From NCBI GenBank assembly GCA_022842065.1, contig JALHQH010000083.1, positions 1 to 31,740 of the forward strand: a DNA stretch of 31,740 nucleotides, written 5' to 3'. Both the position numbers and the translations under genes were made by a program. Below the pieces are notes generated by a model, which worked only from the letters and a program-made list of their open reading frames with translations, was not told the origin of the DNA and did not search any database. Positions 23,098 through 31,740 of the stretch are shown piece after piece (the first letter of the stretch is position 1; the number at the start of each line of letters is the position of its first letter). The DNA is from Caldilineaceae bacterium (lineage in GTDB: Bacteria; Chloroflexota; Anaerolineae; Caldilineales; Caldilineaceae).

Positions 23098-24210
23098 ATG
23101 CGCATTGAACGCATCGAACTACGTCAGATCTTCCTGCCCTACGTCTCGCCCTTTGAAACGAGCGGTTGGCGCGAAGAGGGTTGTCATGCCATTATCGTGC
23201 GTGTCGACGCCGAAGGCATTACCGCCTGGGGCGAGTCGCCGGTGGGGCAACATCCCTTTTACAACGAGGAGAACACCAAGAGCGCCTGGATGATGCAGCA
23301 GGATTACCTGATCCCCATGCTCTTTCAGAAAGAGCTCAACAGCCCTGAAGAGGTCACCCCTACCTTTGCCAAGATCCGCGGCAATCGCATGGCCCAATCC
23401 GGGCTGGAATTTGCCATGTGGGATTGGTTTGGCCGCCGTGATGGCAAAAGTCTGGCCGCCATGCTCGGCGGCACCCGTGATCGCGTGGCAGTCGGGGTGA
23501 GTGTCGGCATTCAAAAAGATATCGACACCTTGCTCAAAGTGGTAGATGGCTACTTATCTGCCGGCTACACGCGGATTAAACTCAAGATCAAGCCAGGTTG
23601 GGACATTGAGCCAACGCGTGCCGTACGCAACGCCTGGCCGCAGCTAATGCTGCAAGTCGATGCCAATAGCATCTACCATCTGTCCGATGCCGACCATCTG
23701 GCCAAGTTGGACGAATTCAACTTGCTGCTGATTGAACAGCCGCTCCCTCACGACGACATTTTTGACCATGCCAAGCTACAGAGCAAAGTCAAGAGTCCAA
23801 TTTGTTTGGATGAAAGTATTGTCTCGCCTGACCACGCCCGCTGGGCGTTGGAAATGAAGGCTTGTGGCGTGATCAACATCAAACCAAGTCGGATTGGTGG
23901 CTTGACCGATGCCAAACGGATTCACGATCTGGCGCAAGCCGCTGCTGTACCCGTCTGGCACGGTGGCATGTTGGAAACCGGCATTGGGCGGACGGCGAAT
24001 GTGGCGCTGGCAAGTTTGCCGAACTTTACCTTACCCGGCGATATCAGTGCCAACGACCGCTATTACAAACAGGATATTGTGACGAACCCCTTTACCCTCA
24101 ACGCCGACAGTACCTTGACCGTCCCCACTGCCCCCGGCAATGGGGCGATTGTCGATGAAGATTTTCTGGAACAGGTGACAGTGGCAAAAGTGACTTTGCA
24201 CAACGCTTAG
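23098..24210 (+). CDS. menC: o-Succinylbenzoate synthase / N-succinylamino acid racemase (enolase superfamily)
   Basis: The ATG at 23098 has GGAG 10 nt upstream. This 370-residue OSBS/NSAR enzyme carries the full catalytic set. Lys161/Lys163 lie in RIKLKIKPGWD. The metal ligands are Asp188 (LQVDAN), Glu213 (LLIEQPL) and Asp238 (ICLDES), and the opposite base is Lys262 (INIKPSRIGG). The N-terminal capping domain holds the 20s loop (PYVSPFETSGWRE). HGGMLETGIGR is typical of the promiscuous NSAR/OSBS branch. Its neighbour is a GNAT enzyme and no menD, menE or menB gene is near, so the N-succinylamino acid racemase role fits better than menaquinone synthesis. The gene symbol denotes the family only. 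A hairpin (24240-24285) follows. Confidence 0.85.
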   Translation: MRIERIELRQIFLPYVSPFETSGWREEGCHAIIVRVDAEGITAWGESPVGQHPFYNEENTKSAWMMQQDYLIPMLFQKELNSPEEVTPTFAKIRGNRMAQSGLEFAMWDWFGRRDGKSLAAMLGGTRDRVAVGVSVGIQKDIDTLLKVVDGYLSAGYTRIKLKIKPGWDIEPTRAVRNAWPQLMLQVDANSIYHLSDADHLAKLDEFNLLLIEQPLPHDDIFDHAKLQSKVKSPICLDESIVSPDHARWALEMKACGVINIKPSRIGGLTDAKRIHDLAQAAAVPVWHGGMLETGIGRTANVALASLPNFTLPGDISANDRYYKQDIVTNPFTLNADSTLTVPTAPGNGAIVDEDFLEQVTVAKVTLHNA

Positions 24211-24239
24211 CAGCCGGCACAATGGTTAACGGCGGTTGA

Positions 24240-24285
24240 AGTGAGAATCGGCGTTTTTGTGGTTATAAAAATGCCGATTCTCACT
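24240..24285 (+). terminator. Terminator-like hairpin after the NSAR gene
   Basis: AGTGAGAATCGGC-G-TTTTT pairs with AAAAA-T-GCCGATTCTCACT (one G-T pair) around GTGGTTAT. It lies 29 bp after the stop codon. No extra T-run follows the stem. Confidence 0.65.
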
Positions 24286-24358
24286 CAGTACAACGAATAA
24301 GGCTGAAAAACCGATAAACCAGGGTGCCGCCGTGCGCGCGTTAAATGAAGAAGGCGTT

Positions 24359-25408
24359 ATGCCGAAAATCGCGCAGGACGAAAATCAGTTCCCCTATAGG
24401 TTGATCGATGCGCCTTGGAAAGTTGCGACGGCAACAACGCTCCTTTCTGGGCTTGCGCTTCTCATAACGCGCGACGGGTTTGGTCGCTTCATACCACCTG
24501 ATCTACTGGTTTTAATCTTTATCTTCTGCGCAATCTACTCGATCAATATCCTGCTCTTTCGGCGAATGCAGCAGCGGGAGCAGCAGCGACGACAGCTACA
24601 GCAACTCGTGCAAACGTTGCAGGCAACCAATCGACAACTGACCCATAACGATCAGGCGCTACAAGCAGAACGCGCTGAGCTGGAGCAACAGAATAGTGCG
24701 CTCAATAGCTTTGCCCATACGCTGGCCCATGATCTAAAAAATCTGCTGGCCATTGTCGTGCAAAACAATGATCTGCTGGTTTATTACACCGAGACCCCGG
24801 CGGCACAACAACCGCCGGGCATTGAGCGCTTACAACGCGCGGCCAAGCGCTCACACGATGCCGCCCGCCACATGGCAAAAATTGTCGACACCGTGCTCCT
24901 CTTGGCTGGGGTCAGCGCGCAACAGCACGCACCCATCCAACCATTGGCCATGGGCACGATCCTCATTGATGTACAAAGACGGCTTGCACAACTCCTCACC
25001 ACCCATCAGGCGGAAGTAGCAATTGTGACGACCTTGCCCTTGGGGTTGGGTTATGCCCCCTGGGTGGAAGAGGTTTGGGTAAATTATTTGGAGAATGCGA
25101 TCAAATATGGGGGACGGCCACCCTATATCGCCATTGGCGGGGAAACGCTACCCAACGGCTTTGTCCGCTTTTGGGTGCAGGATAATGGGGCCGGCCTCCC
25201 CGTCGAGGATCAACGCCTGCTCTTTGTCGAGTTTACGCAACTCAAACGGTTGGATCAGAGCAGCCACGGCTTAGGCCTTTCGATCGCCAAACACATTGCC
25301 GAAAAACTGGGCGGCGCGGTTGGCGTCGAAAGTACCGTTGGTCAGGGCAGCAAATTTTACTTTACCCTGCCGGCAGCGACAGACAACGGAGAAGGGATGA
25401 CAGGGTGA
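24359..25408 (+). CDS. Orphan membrane-bound sensor histidine kinase
   Basis: ATG 24359 (AGAAGG upstream) is preferred over GTG 24332. The 349-residue protein has two hydrophobic segments (about 22-37 and 49-67) with a loop too small for a sensor domain, then a Gln-rich coiled coil (70-115). Next come the dimerisation/phosphoacceptor helix NSFAHTLAHDLKNLLAIV with His124 in HDLKN, the N box NYLENAIKYGG, the G1 box WVQDNGAGLP, the F-like LFVEFTQ and the G2 box SSHGLGLSIAKHIAEKLGG. No response regulator lies next to it, so the partner is elsewhere. It probably responds through its membrane region or coiled coil. It has a normal HisKA/HATPase_c composition. Confidence 0.87.
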   Translation: MPKIAQDENQFPYRLIDAPWKVATATTLLSGLALLITRDGFGRFIPPDLLVLIFIFCAIYSINILLFRRMQQREQQRRQLQQLVQTLQATNRQLTHNDQALQAERAELEQQNSALNSFAHTLAHDLKNLLAIVVQNNDLLVYYTETPAAQQPPGIERLQRAAKRSHDAARHMAKIVDTVLLLAGVSAQQHAPIQPLAMGTILIDVQRRLAQLLTTHQAEVAIVTTLPLGLGYAPWVEEVWVNYLENAIKYGGRPPYIAIGGETLPNGFVRFWVQDNGAGLPVEDQRLLFVEFTQLKRLDQSSHGLGLSIAKHIAEKLGGAVGVESTVGQGSKFYFTLPAATDNGEGMTG

Positions 25409-25475
25409 CAAGGTGACAAATGAACGCTTTGCCAGATCATCCTGTCATCCTGTCACCTTGTCATCCCTTCTCCCT
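25397..25475. repeat. Tandem-word inverted repeat (GGTGACA/TGTCACC)
   Basis: GATGACAGGGTGACAAGGTGAC is mirrored by CATCCTGTCATCCTGTCACC and TTGTCATCCC. A further run of the same words (CACCTTGTCACCCTGTCATC) lies at 25632-25660, beyond the cloverleaf element. It starts inside the last codons of the histidine kinase. Confidence 0.65.
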
Positions 25476-25634
25476 GTGATACTGTTGCACTAACTTACAA
25501 CGGGATTCAAATCCCGCCCTGACAGCGAGAAGCCGCCTCAGCGGCTAGCAAAATATTGACCAGCCGCTGAGGCGGCTTCTCAGTGTTAGCAAGGGGTTTT
25601 AACCCCATTTCGTAAGTTAGTGCAACAGTATCAC
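25476..25634. repeat. 159-bp cloverleaf inverted-repeat element
   Basis: Perfect 23-bp terminal inverted repeats (GTGATACTGTTGCACTAACT plus TAC) enclose three hairpins. These are CGGGATT-CAA-ATCCCG at 25501-25516, a 20-bp perfect stem GAGAAGCCGCCTCAGCGGCT at 25527-25581, and GGGGTTTTAACCCC at 25593-25606. It encodes no protein. It interrupts a run of GTGACA-type words between the convergent histidine kinase and moaB. It has the same plan as 20242-20413 but an unrelated sequence. Confidence 0.82.
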
Positions 25635-25662
25635 CTTGTCACCCTGTCATCCTGTCATCCGT

Positions 25663-26169
25663 TTAGCGGATCAACTCCCAGGCGAGATGTTGGATCTCCG
25701 GCAGGATTAATTTTTCCATGGCCAACGCAACCGCATTCGTCGAACCAGGGGTGCTGAAAACGACTTTGTTACGATAGACCCCTGCCGTGGCGCGACTCAA
25801 CATCGCCGCCGCGCCGACTTCGTTGTAGCTCAACATCCGAAAGAGCTCGCCAAAGCCGGGCAAGGTCTTTTCCAATTTGCGGCTGATCACATCATAGGTA
25901 CGGTCACGCTGGCTGATCCCGGTGCCCCCATTAAAAATGATCAACCGCGCCGCGCCGGCAGCGAACTGATCCAGGGCGGCGGCGACCTGTTCGGGCTCAT
26001 CCTTGACAATACAATAGTCGACAATCTGATGACCTGCGGCCTCCGCCAGTGTACGGATAGTTTGGCCACTGGTGTCAGTCGCCGCAGTCCGCGTATCGCT
26101 CACGGTGACAATCGCAATTGTTACGCTGCCTTGACTCTCTGCTTGTTGACGATGGTCTGCTGCGCTCAT
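25663..26169 (-). CDS. moaB: Molybdenum cofactor biosynthesis protein MoaB (molybdopterin adenylyltransferase family)
   Basis: This 168-residue MoaB/MogA-fold protein has [20 protein letters not shown] (strand 1 and substrate loop), [19 protein letters not shown] with the family GGTG-x-x-x-RD motif, [27 protein letters not shown] and [23 protein letters not shown]. Family members adenylylate molybdopterin on the way to Moco. Its ATG shares one base with the TGA of the upstream subtilase gene (TGATG), which implies translational coupling. No other moa/moe genes are near. It is followed by the repeat-filled convergent gap with the histidine kinase. Confidence 0.92.
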   Translation of the reverse strand: MSAADHRQQAESQGSVTIAIVTVSDTRTAATDTSGQTIRTLAEAAGHQIVDYCIVKDEPEQVAAALDQFAAGAARLIIFNGGTGISQRDRTYDVISRKLEKTLPGFGELFRMLSYNEVGAAAMLSRATAGVYRNKVVFSTPGSTNAVALAMEKLILPEIQHLAWELIR

Positions 26170-28568
26170 CAGTAAATATCCTTTTGGGCTCGAAAAAAGA
26201 GGGATTGGCGTGTACTGGGTAGATAGCCGATTTCGAAGGTATTATCTTTGCAGGCCACTTGATTATGGAAAAGGCCATCGCGTGCTTCCACACCCACAGT
26301 TGCACGCGGTGCTTGCCCGACCAATTCTGGGACATTACGATAGTTGAGCATAATATCGCCATTGGCATAGAGCACAAACTGGAAACTCACCCGGTAGGCA
26401 GGGCTGACGCCGGCTGCCGACGGTACATTATCAAACTCCACCACAAAACGATCACTGCCAGGCTGAAAGTAAGAGACACGCGCCGCCGCATCAGTCGGAT
26501 CGAGATCGGCCCACCAACCATAAATCGCCTGGCTCGGCTCAGTCAGATCAGGCAAACAACGATTGGGCAGGGCCGCAGCACCGCTATCATCATCCGTAAA
26601 GCTGGCAAAACCATCTGGATATAGTTGCAGGGCGGTATATGGCTCATTCTGCAAAGTAAAGGTAAAGGGCTGTAATGAAATTTCAATAGGCCCACTAAAC
26701 GTTTCGGTAATCAGCCGTCGATCAGCCGGCTGGAGCGGGGCTTCCCAACGATAAGCCGCTTCGACGACGGGTGATTCCGTCCCCATTAGGATCAGCGGAA
26801 AGTAAGTATAGAGAAGATCCTCAGGTGGATTGACGGAAACCGTCAGATCGACGTTATAAGTACGCTCTACCCCACCGTAAAGGGCCTCAATCTGTAAACC
26901 GGCAAGATGCACACCCGTCAATAGATTCGTCGGGCTAATCGTCAGGGCGAGGTAGACCGGCTCGCCATAGGTCACGGTACCGCTGAGCGTCCCACTGATC
27001 GCGCCCCCAATCTGAACAAAACGGCTACCCGCCAACAGCTTTGCTTCCCACTGCAGCGGGCTGTGGGAAGGGTTGTCCAGCCGGACACTCACTGCGTAAG
27101 GATCGGCACCAAAGGCAACGGTACGCATCAGGTTGCTGTCGGCCAGTTGCAGGCTGGCCGGCATCAGTTGCCGTAGCGCTTCCTGAATATCTAGCCGACC
27201 ACTGCCGACAAAACTAGCCGGTTCGCCGGTTGGCAACGCAGTTTGTTGCAAAAGTTGACGAATCGCCGCCGCCGTCAAGCTAGGGCGGACGCTCTTGATC
27301 AAGGCCGCCGCGCCACTCACAACAGCCGCGGCCATGCTCGTGCCTTCAGAGGTGCAGTAACTGCTTTGCGTGGGTGTTGTTGTGTTATCGCGGCAACGAA
27401 CGTTGCCGGGCCAGGTGCTCAACATGGAGAGATTACGTTCGCCGCCAGGGGCTGCGATCTCAACCTGGGCACCGGCATTGCTATAGCTGGCCCGGCGATC
27501 ATTATAGTTGGTCGCCGCGACCGCCATCACTTCATCATAGGCCGCCGGCCAACTAACCCCATTACTGGCACCGGCATTGCCGGAGGCCGCGATCAACAAG
27601 GCACCTTTACTGGCTGCATATTGGACAGCTGAGCCCATTGTGGCATTCGGTGCGGAGGCTTCTAGGCTCATATTAATAATCTCTGCCCCACTATCCGCCG
27701 CTTCGCGAATGGCCTTGGCCACATTGCTAATGGTACCCACGCCTTGGCTGTTGAGTACTTTGCGGGCATCCAGCTTAACCTTGGGCGCCACGCCGGCAAT
27801 GCCCACCGCATTGTTTGCCACCGCACCGATTAACCCAGCCACATGGGTGCCATGGCCATAATCGTCGACTGGCGGGGAACCAGGGGTAAGATAGTTGAAA
27901 CCCGTGAGCAAACGCCCGCGAAATTCTGGGTGGTTCACATCGATCCCGCTATCAATAATCGCCACCTGGATATCGGTAAAAGCACCATCAAAGCCTTCAT
28001 CGGCATAAGCAAGCGACCAAGCACGGCTGGCGTTGATGCGTTGGAGATACCACTGTTCTTCTAGGTAGCGTGGATCGTTGACATTAAACGGGGTTTCTGG
28101 TTTGGCAACAGCCGCATGTGCCGCCTCTTCGGCGGCATAGACAAGCCAGTTCGGCTCAGCAAAAGCGATCGCGGGATCTTGCAGTAATGCTTCAATCAAC
28201 GCCCATTCCTGTCCGGCTGGGACATGCAACAGATAGCCGGTAACCCCGCCATCGCCCATTGCACCGTCGAGGCCACGCAAATCTAACTCATCTGCGGCGG
28301 CGGCCATGACCGTTGTCGAGAGCGCAGCAACAGTACTTAGCCCTTCACCCCGGATACCAATCAACAGTTCGCCGGGGGCAAAAGCCACATCGCGGTAATG
28401 TAAAACCTGCGCGGCGTTGATTTCCAGTTGCGGCGCGGTCTCATCAATCGGCGGCCCTTCATCCTGCGCCAGGGCTACCACACTAAGCAGCAGCCCTGTG
28501 GTCAGAAACGCAAGCAGCACTGCCGCCAGAAAAAGAGGCAGGCGCCGCATGGATTGGCAGAAAAGCAT
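26169..28568 (-). CDS. Secreted subtilisin-like serine protease (S8 family), 799 residues
   Basis: A signal peptide (residues 1 to about 34: [18 protein letters not shown] ... ALAQ) is followed by an inhibitor-type propeptide segment ([12 protein letters not shown] to about 160). The catalytic domain has Asp206 ([14 protein letters not shown]), His239 ([12 protein letters not shown]), the oxyanion Asn330 ([10 protein letters not shown]) and Ser410 ([13 protein letters not shown]). After about 470 come beta-sandwich-type domains, a TYFPLILMG segment common in exported Chloroflexota proteins, and a [24 protein letters not shown] module that resembles nidogen-like modules. The start has GGAG 7 nt upstream. 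The stop overlaps the moaB start by one base. It is likely extracellular or cell-surface proteolysis. The substrate is unknown. Confidence 0.9.
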   Translation of the reverse strand: MLFCQSMRRLPLFLAAVLLAFLTTGLLLSVVALAQDEGPPIDETAPQLEINAAQVLHYRDVAFAPGELLIGIRGEGLSTVAALSTTVMAAAADELDLRGLDGAMGDGGVTGYLLHVPAGQEWALIEALLQDPAIAFAEPNWLVYAAEEAAHAAVAKPETPFNVNDPRYLEEQWYLQRINASRAWSLAYADEGFDGAFTDIQVAIIDSGIDVNHPEFRGRLLTGFNYLTPGSPPVDDYGHGTHVAGLIGAVANNAVGIAGVAPKVKLDARKVLNSQGVGTISNVAKAIREAADSGAEIINMSLEASAPNATMGSAVQYAASKGALLIAASGNAGASNGVSWPAAYDEVMAVAATNYNDRRASYSNAGAQVEIAAPGGERNLSMLSTWPGNVRCRDNTTTPTQSSYCTSEGTSMAAAVVSGAAALIKSVRPSLTAAAIRQLLQQTALPTGEPASFVGSGRLDIQEALRQLMPASLQLADSNLMRTVAFGADPYAVSVRLDNPSHSPLQWEAKLLAGSRFVQIGGAISGTLSGTVTYGEPVYLALTISPTNLLTGVHLAGLQIEALYGGVERTYNVDLTVSVNPPEDLLYTYFPLILMGTESPVVEAAYRWEAPLQPADRRLITETFSGPIEISLQPFTFTLQNEPYTALQLYPDGFASFTDDDSGAAALPNRCLPDLTEPSQAIYGWWADLDPTDAAARVSYFQPGSDRFVVEFDNVPSAAGVSPAYRVSFQFVLYANGDIMLNYRNVPELVGQAPRATVGVEARDGLFHNQVACKDNTFEIGYLPSTRQSLFFRAQKDIY

Positions 28569-28594
28569 AGATAATCTCCATCAATTAATCAATC

Positions 28595-28621
28595 GTAGGG
28601 GCATGATGCACATGCCCCTAC
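28595..28621. repeat. Palindromic interspersed repeat (GTAGGGGCATG/CATGCCCCTAC)
   Basis: An 11-bp perfect stem around ATGCA lies between the HD-domain gene and the subtilase gene, upstream of the latter's ribosome site. Confidence 0.75.
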
Positions 28622-28634
28622 TGAACTGAACAAA

Positions 28635-29306
28635 TTACACGATACCATAGACTTGACGCATTTCAACGTCCAATTGTTCATAAAACTTTTGCATGAAAAC
28701 ATGTCGTTCTGCGCCAATGCGTTTGGCCGTCGCGGTATACAAGGTTGCATAAAGGCGATCCAGCTTGTAGACAAACTCATGCACTGGCGTATAATCTGCT
28801 CCGGTTGGTTTAACCGTCGCTTGGGCAATTTCCTCATACGCGGTGGTCCACAGTCGATTGTTGTGGCTACCGGCAAAGGCAAAGGCACGTGCCACGCCAA
28901 TTGCGCCTATGCTGTCCAGCTTGTCCGCATCATAAAGGCATTGGGCTTCCAATGTCTGTGGTTGTACCGACTGATCGCGAAAACGATGGGCTTCAATACA
29001 ATGAACGACATTTGCCAGCCGTTTTGGATCCATGCCGCGCGCTTGTAACACTGCCTGGGCATACTCGGCCGCCGCAAAGTGATGGGCTTGCCGCGTGGCA
29101 CCATGGACAGCAGTGGGCACATCATGCAGCAGCGCGGCCTGTTGCACCACGATTTGATCGGCTCCTTCGGCAGTCGCCAGGTGCAGGGCGAGCCGCGTGA
29201 CCCGTAAAACATGGTCAAAATCATGCGCCGCATCGCCAGTTACATAAAGGGCACGCGCCTCGGCTTCGCTTAACGCCGCAGTAGTAACGATAAGTGGGTT
29301 GGTCAT
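28635..29306 (-). CDS. HD-domain phosphohydrolase
   Basis: The Met at 29306 (GGAG 10 nt upstream) is preferred over the frame start at 29345, which lies in a dispersed repeat. The 223-residue product has the metal-binding H...HD...D pattern: AHDFDHVLRVTRLAL, QAALLHDVPTAVHG, HHFAAAEYAQAVL, NVVHCIEAHRF and CLYDADKLDSIGAIGVARA. This is the COG1418 type. It would hydrolyse phosphate esters, probably of nucleotides. The substrate is not evident. A terminator-like hairpin and repeats lie upstream. It may be read together with the subtilase and moaB downstream on the same strand. Confidence 0.87.
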   Translation of the reverse strand: MTNPLIVTTAALSEAEARALYVTGDAAHDFDHVLRVTRLALHLATAEGADQIVVQQAALLHDVPTAVHGATRQAHHFAAAEYAQAVLQARGMDPKRLANVVHCIEAHRFRDQSVQPQTLEAQCLYDADKLDSIGAIGVARAFAFAGSHNNRLWTTAYEEIAQATVKPTGADYTPVHEFVYKLDRLYATLYTATAKRIGAERHVFMQKFYEQLDVEMRQVYGIV

Positions 29307-29327
29307 AACGACTTTACTCCATCCTAT

Positions 29328-29371
29328 ACTATTTCGTAACGGCATGATATATTATGCCGCTACGAAATAGT
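29328..29371. repeat. Palindromic repeat with ACTATTTCGTA ends
   Basis: ACTATTTCGTAACGGCAT pairs with ATGCCGCTACGAAATAGT around GATATATT, with one mismatch. The centre, GGCATGATATATTATGCC, belongs to the GTAGGGGCATGATG palindrome family. It overlaps the upstream end of the HD gene frame. Confidence 0.7.
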
Positions 29372-29389
29372 GTTGCAAAAAACTTGCAT

Positions 29390-29462
29390 AAAAAAGCTCA
29401 CCAGTCCAAAGCAATGCAGCCACTTCTGTTCCCGCAGGCTACCACGCTTTGGACCGATGAGC
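29390..29462 (-). terminator. Long intrinsic terminator, minus strand
   Basis: On the minus strand GCTCATCGGTCCAAAGC folds with GCTTTGGACTGGTGAGC, enclosing a 33-nt apical part (GGTAGCC/GGCTGC). TTTTTT follows at once. It ends the flippase transcript or leads the HD gene. The large structured apex is unusual for a plain terminator. Confidence 0.65.
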
Positions 29463-29491
29463 ATCATTGTGAATAAGATTATACTGGTGGT

Positions 29492-29540
29492 TGTCACAAA
29501 ACAACACTTTCCCCCGTGTAAAAAGTGTTATTTTGTGACA
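29492..29540. repeat. Inverted repeat TGTCACAAAACAACACTTT
   Basis: The left arm pairs with AAAGTGTTATTTTGTGACA (one C-A mismatch) around CCCCCGTGTAA. It lies 16 bp beyond the flippase stop codon and may also act in termination. Confidence 0.65.
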
Positions 29541-29556
29541 GCGCCAAGATTAATCG

Positions 29557-30615
29557 TTAACGCAACTGGGGCGTTGGGGTTGATTCAGTTGGGATCGTGC
29601 CATCCGCAATGATTGCGTTCTGCGCCGGCCCGCGATCGCGCCGTAGCCATAACAAGCCGCCCGGTATGCTCACCAGATAACCAATGGCCTGCTGTAAAAG
29701 TCCCACCGCTTTGCCCAGATCAAAGCCAGCCCCCATCAAGAGAAAAAGGGTGGCAAAGGCCCCCTGCCGGATGCCCAAGCCACCGGGCGCCAGCGGTAGG
29801 ACGATTAAAGCAAAGACGATAATCGGATTGATCGCCAGCACTTCGATCATTGAGATGGCACCCGGCTGCATGGAGCGGGCGATCAGCCAGATGTTGACGC
29901 TGGTCAGGACAACAATCAGCGCGCTACAAAAGGCCGTCCAGAGCAAGGCGGCGGGGTGGCGGCGATAGGCATGAAAGGCCACTGCTAATTTTTGCCAGAT
30001 GGGTAAGGTCTTACTTGCCAGGGGCAGCCGTTGCAGCAGCGCCTCGGCCCAGCGCTTGAGGGTGCGGCTAAGCAAAGCTGTAATCAGCGCCAAGAGCAGC
30101 AACGTCACAGCACCACTGCCCGCTGCGGCCACCCGCATAAAGAGCAGCCCTTGATCAACCAGTGGCGCGCCATCTGGGCGGCCCCAGATCAACATTGCGG
30201 TAGCGGCCACCGCAGCCGCCAACATAAAGATCATCAGCCCAATAAAGCGATCAATCATCACACTGGCTGCGGCATCGGCAGTGCGTTTCGTATCAGCGGC
30301 CAAGGCATAGCCACGCATGACATCCCCACCAACCTGGGCCGGCAGGAAGTTGTTAAAAAATTCGGCGACCCACTGGTAGCGCAACAACCGGCCCAGTCCG
30401 ACATTGATCTCAACGGCACGCAAGAGAATGCCCCACTTCAAGGCGCTGAGGGCAACCGCTGCGGTATAACAAAGCGCGCCCAAGGTCAACAACCGCTTGT
30501 CAGCGTTGACCATATCCTGCCAAAGCTTGGCCGGATCATCGAGCTTAATAAAGAGATAGTAGAGGAGGGCCAAGCTGATCGCAAACTTGAGAAGGGTAAT
30601 TACCCGTTCTTTCAT
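29557..30615 (-). CDS. Lysylphosphatidylglycerol synthase/flippase-like integral membrane protein (COG0392)
   Basis: ATG 30615 is chosen (AGGGG upstream). The N-terminal extension in the same frame back to 30687 (IYRFTDLPIYRFT) is a translation of the octamer repeat. The 352-residue product has about eight hydrophobic segments. Family markers: RYQWVAEFFNNFLPAQVGGDVMRGYALA, SVMIDRFIGLMIFML and LPLAPGGLGIRQGAFATLF. These are the conserved segments of the LPG_synthase_TM/UPF0104 family, which acts in lipid or glycolipid flipping. The C-terminus ends in a Pro/Thr-rich tail. The GT2 glycosyltransferase upstream on the same strand suggests a joint role in glycolipid or cell-envelope assembly. Confidence 0.85.
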   Translation of the reverse strand: MKERVITLLKFAISLALLYYLFIKLDDPAKLWQDMVNADKRLLTLGALCYTAAVALSALKWGILLRAVEINVGLGRLLRYQWVAEFFNNFLPAQVGGDVMRGYALAADTKRTADAAASVMIDRFIGLMIFMLAAAVAATAMLIWGRPDGAPLVDQGLLFMRVAAAGSGAVTLLLLALITALLSRTLKRWAEALLQRLPLASKTLPIWQKLAVAFHAYRRHPAALLWTAFCSALIVVLTSVNIWLIARSMQPGAISMIEVLAINPIIVFALIVLPLAPGGLGIRQGAFATLFLLMGAGFDLGKAVGLLQQAIGYLVSIPGGLLWLRRDRGPAQNAIIADGTIPTESTPTPQLR

Positions 30616-30640
30616 GAAAACCCCTGGGCGGTGGTAGGAA

Positions 30641-30725
30641 GTAAATCGGTAAATCGGTAAATCGGTAAATCGGTAGATCTCTGGCATGTCTACCGATCTA
30701 CCGATTTACTTGTCTACTGATTTAC
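30641..30725. repeat. Inverted array of TAAATCGG octamers (second copy)
   Basis: Four tandem GTAAATCG words and GTAGATC are mirrored by CTACCGATCTACCGATTTAC and CTGATTTAC. It fills the gap between the glycosyltransferase and flippase genes (both minus). It has the same word as 18987-19081. Confidence 0.8.
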
Positions 30726-30728
30726 CAC

Positions 30729-31682
<954 letters not shown>

Positions 31683-31716
31683 TCCCCCATGGATATAAAT
31701 GTTACGCCGTGGCCTT

Positions 31717-31740
31717 GTGTAGGGACACGATGCATCGTGT
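31717..31740. repeat. Copy of the GTAGGGRCACGATG palindrome, cut by the window edge
   Basis: GTGTAGGGACACGATG and CATCGTGT match the family at 19699 and 28595. The right arm is truncated at base 31740. Confidence 0.65.

Noticed and set aside
30616..30687. N-terminal extension of the flippase-like protein (IYRFTDLPIYRFT)
   Set aside because: It is a translation of the octamer repeat; ATG 30615 has its own ribosome site.

Overview
The window looks like a chromosomal segment of a Chloroflexota bacterium (Anaerolineae/Caldilineae type). This is an inference. It rests on a large STAND ATPase with 42-residue tetratricopeptide repeats, a secreted subtilase carrying a 'YFPLIL'-type segment as often seen in exported proteins of that phylum, and many small palindromic repeats between genes. 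The left half (1-15.3 kb) is an accessory region with decayed and transferred genes. The right half (15.3-31.7 kb) is a compact housekeeping and metabolic region.

Layout, left half. 1-338 is the tail of a TPR protein. 507-1302 is a frameshifted gene with a HEPN-like R-x4-H motif. 1414-2463 (minus) is an intact tyrosine recombinase, bracketed by two perfect palindromes sharing the core GGTAAATTTACC (1336-1361 and 2575-2596) and with a consensus-like promoter. 3310-6905 is a two-gene unit: a 103-residue single-pass membrane protein and a 1090-residue NLR-like STAND ATPase with 14 TPR units. 7261-7473 is a small HTH protein whose promoter predicts a leaderless mRNA. A tRNA-Val(CAC) gene at 7524-7597 carries a 3.6-kb genomic island. 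The island is bounded by direct repeats of the tRNA 3' end plus its terminator hairpin (7581-7665 and 11183-11268). It holds a truncated DUF4160 gene translationally coupled to DUF2442, an AT-rich Sll1717-type P-loop ATPase, and a broken integrase. Beyond it lie an aldehyde dehydrogenase pseudogene, a P63C-domain gene and the C-terminal stump of a cytosine-5 DNA methyltransferase.

Layout, right half. In order: a small DUF5049-like protein, metallophosphoesterase (-), Sfp-type phosphopantetheinyl transferase (-), LarA-like isomerase (+), DEDDh exonuclease (-), VOC protein (+), CobU (-), then AraD1-type FAH-fold protein, GNAT acyltransferase and an OSBS/NSAR enolase-superfamily enzyme (+). These are followed by an orphan histidine kinase (+), and MoaB, subtilase, HD-domain protein, flippase-like membrane protein and GT2 glycosyltransferase (all -). 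The GNAT-NSAR pair matches the known N-succinyl route that converts D- to L-amino acids.

Intergenic structure. Convergent gene pairs are separated by elaborate inverted repeats. Two of them (20242-20413 and 25476-25634) share a cloverleaf plan, an outer stem enclosing three hairpins, although their sequences differ. The first supplies the stop codons of both flanking genes. Short-tandem-repeat hairpins (TAAATCGG type) recur at 18987-19081 and 30641-30725, and a GTAGGGGCAYGATG-type palindrome recurs four times.

Limits: everything was read by eye, with no database search. Exact starts, repeat families and domain calls for the small proteins are the weakest parts.
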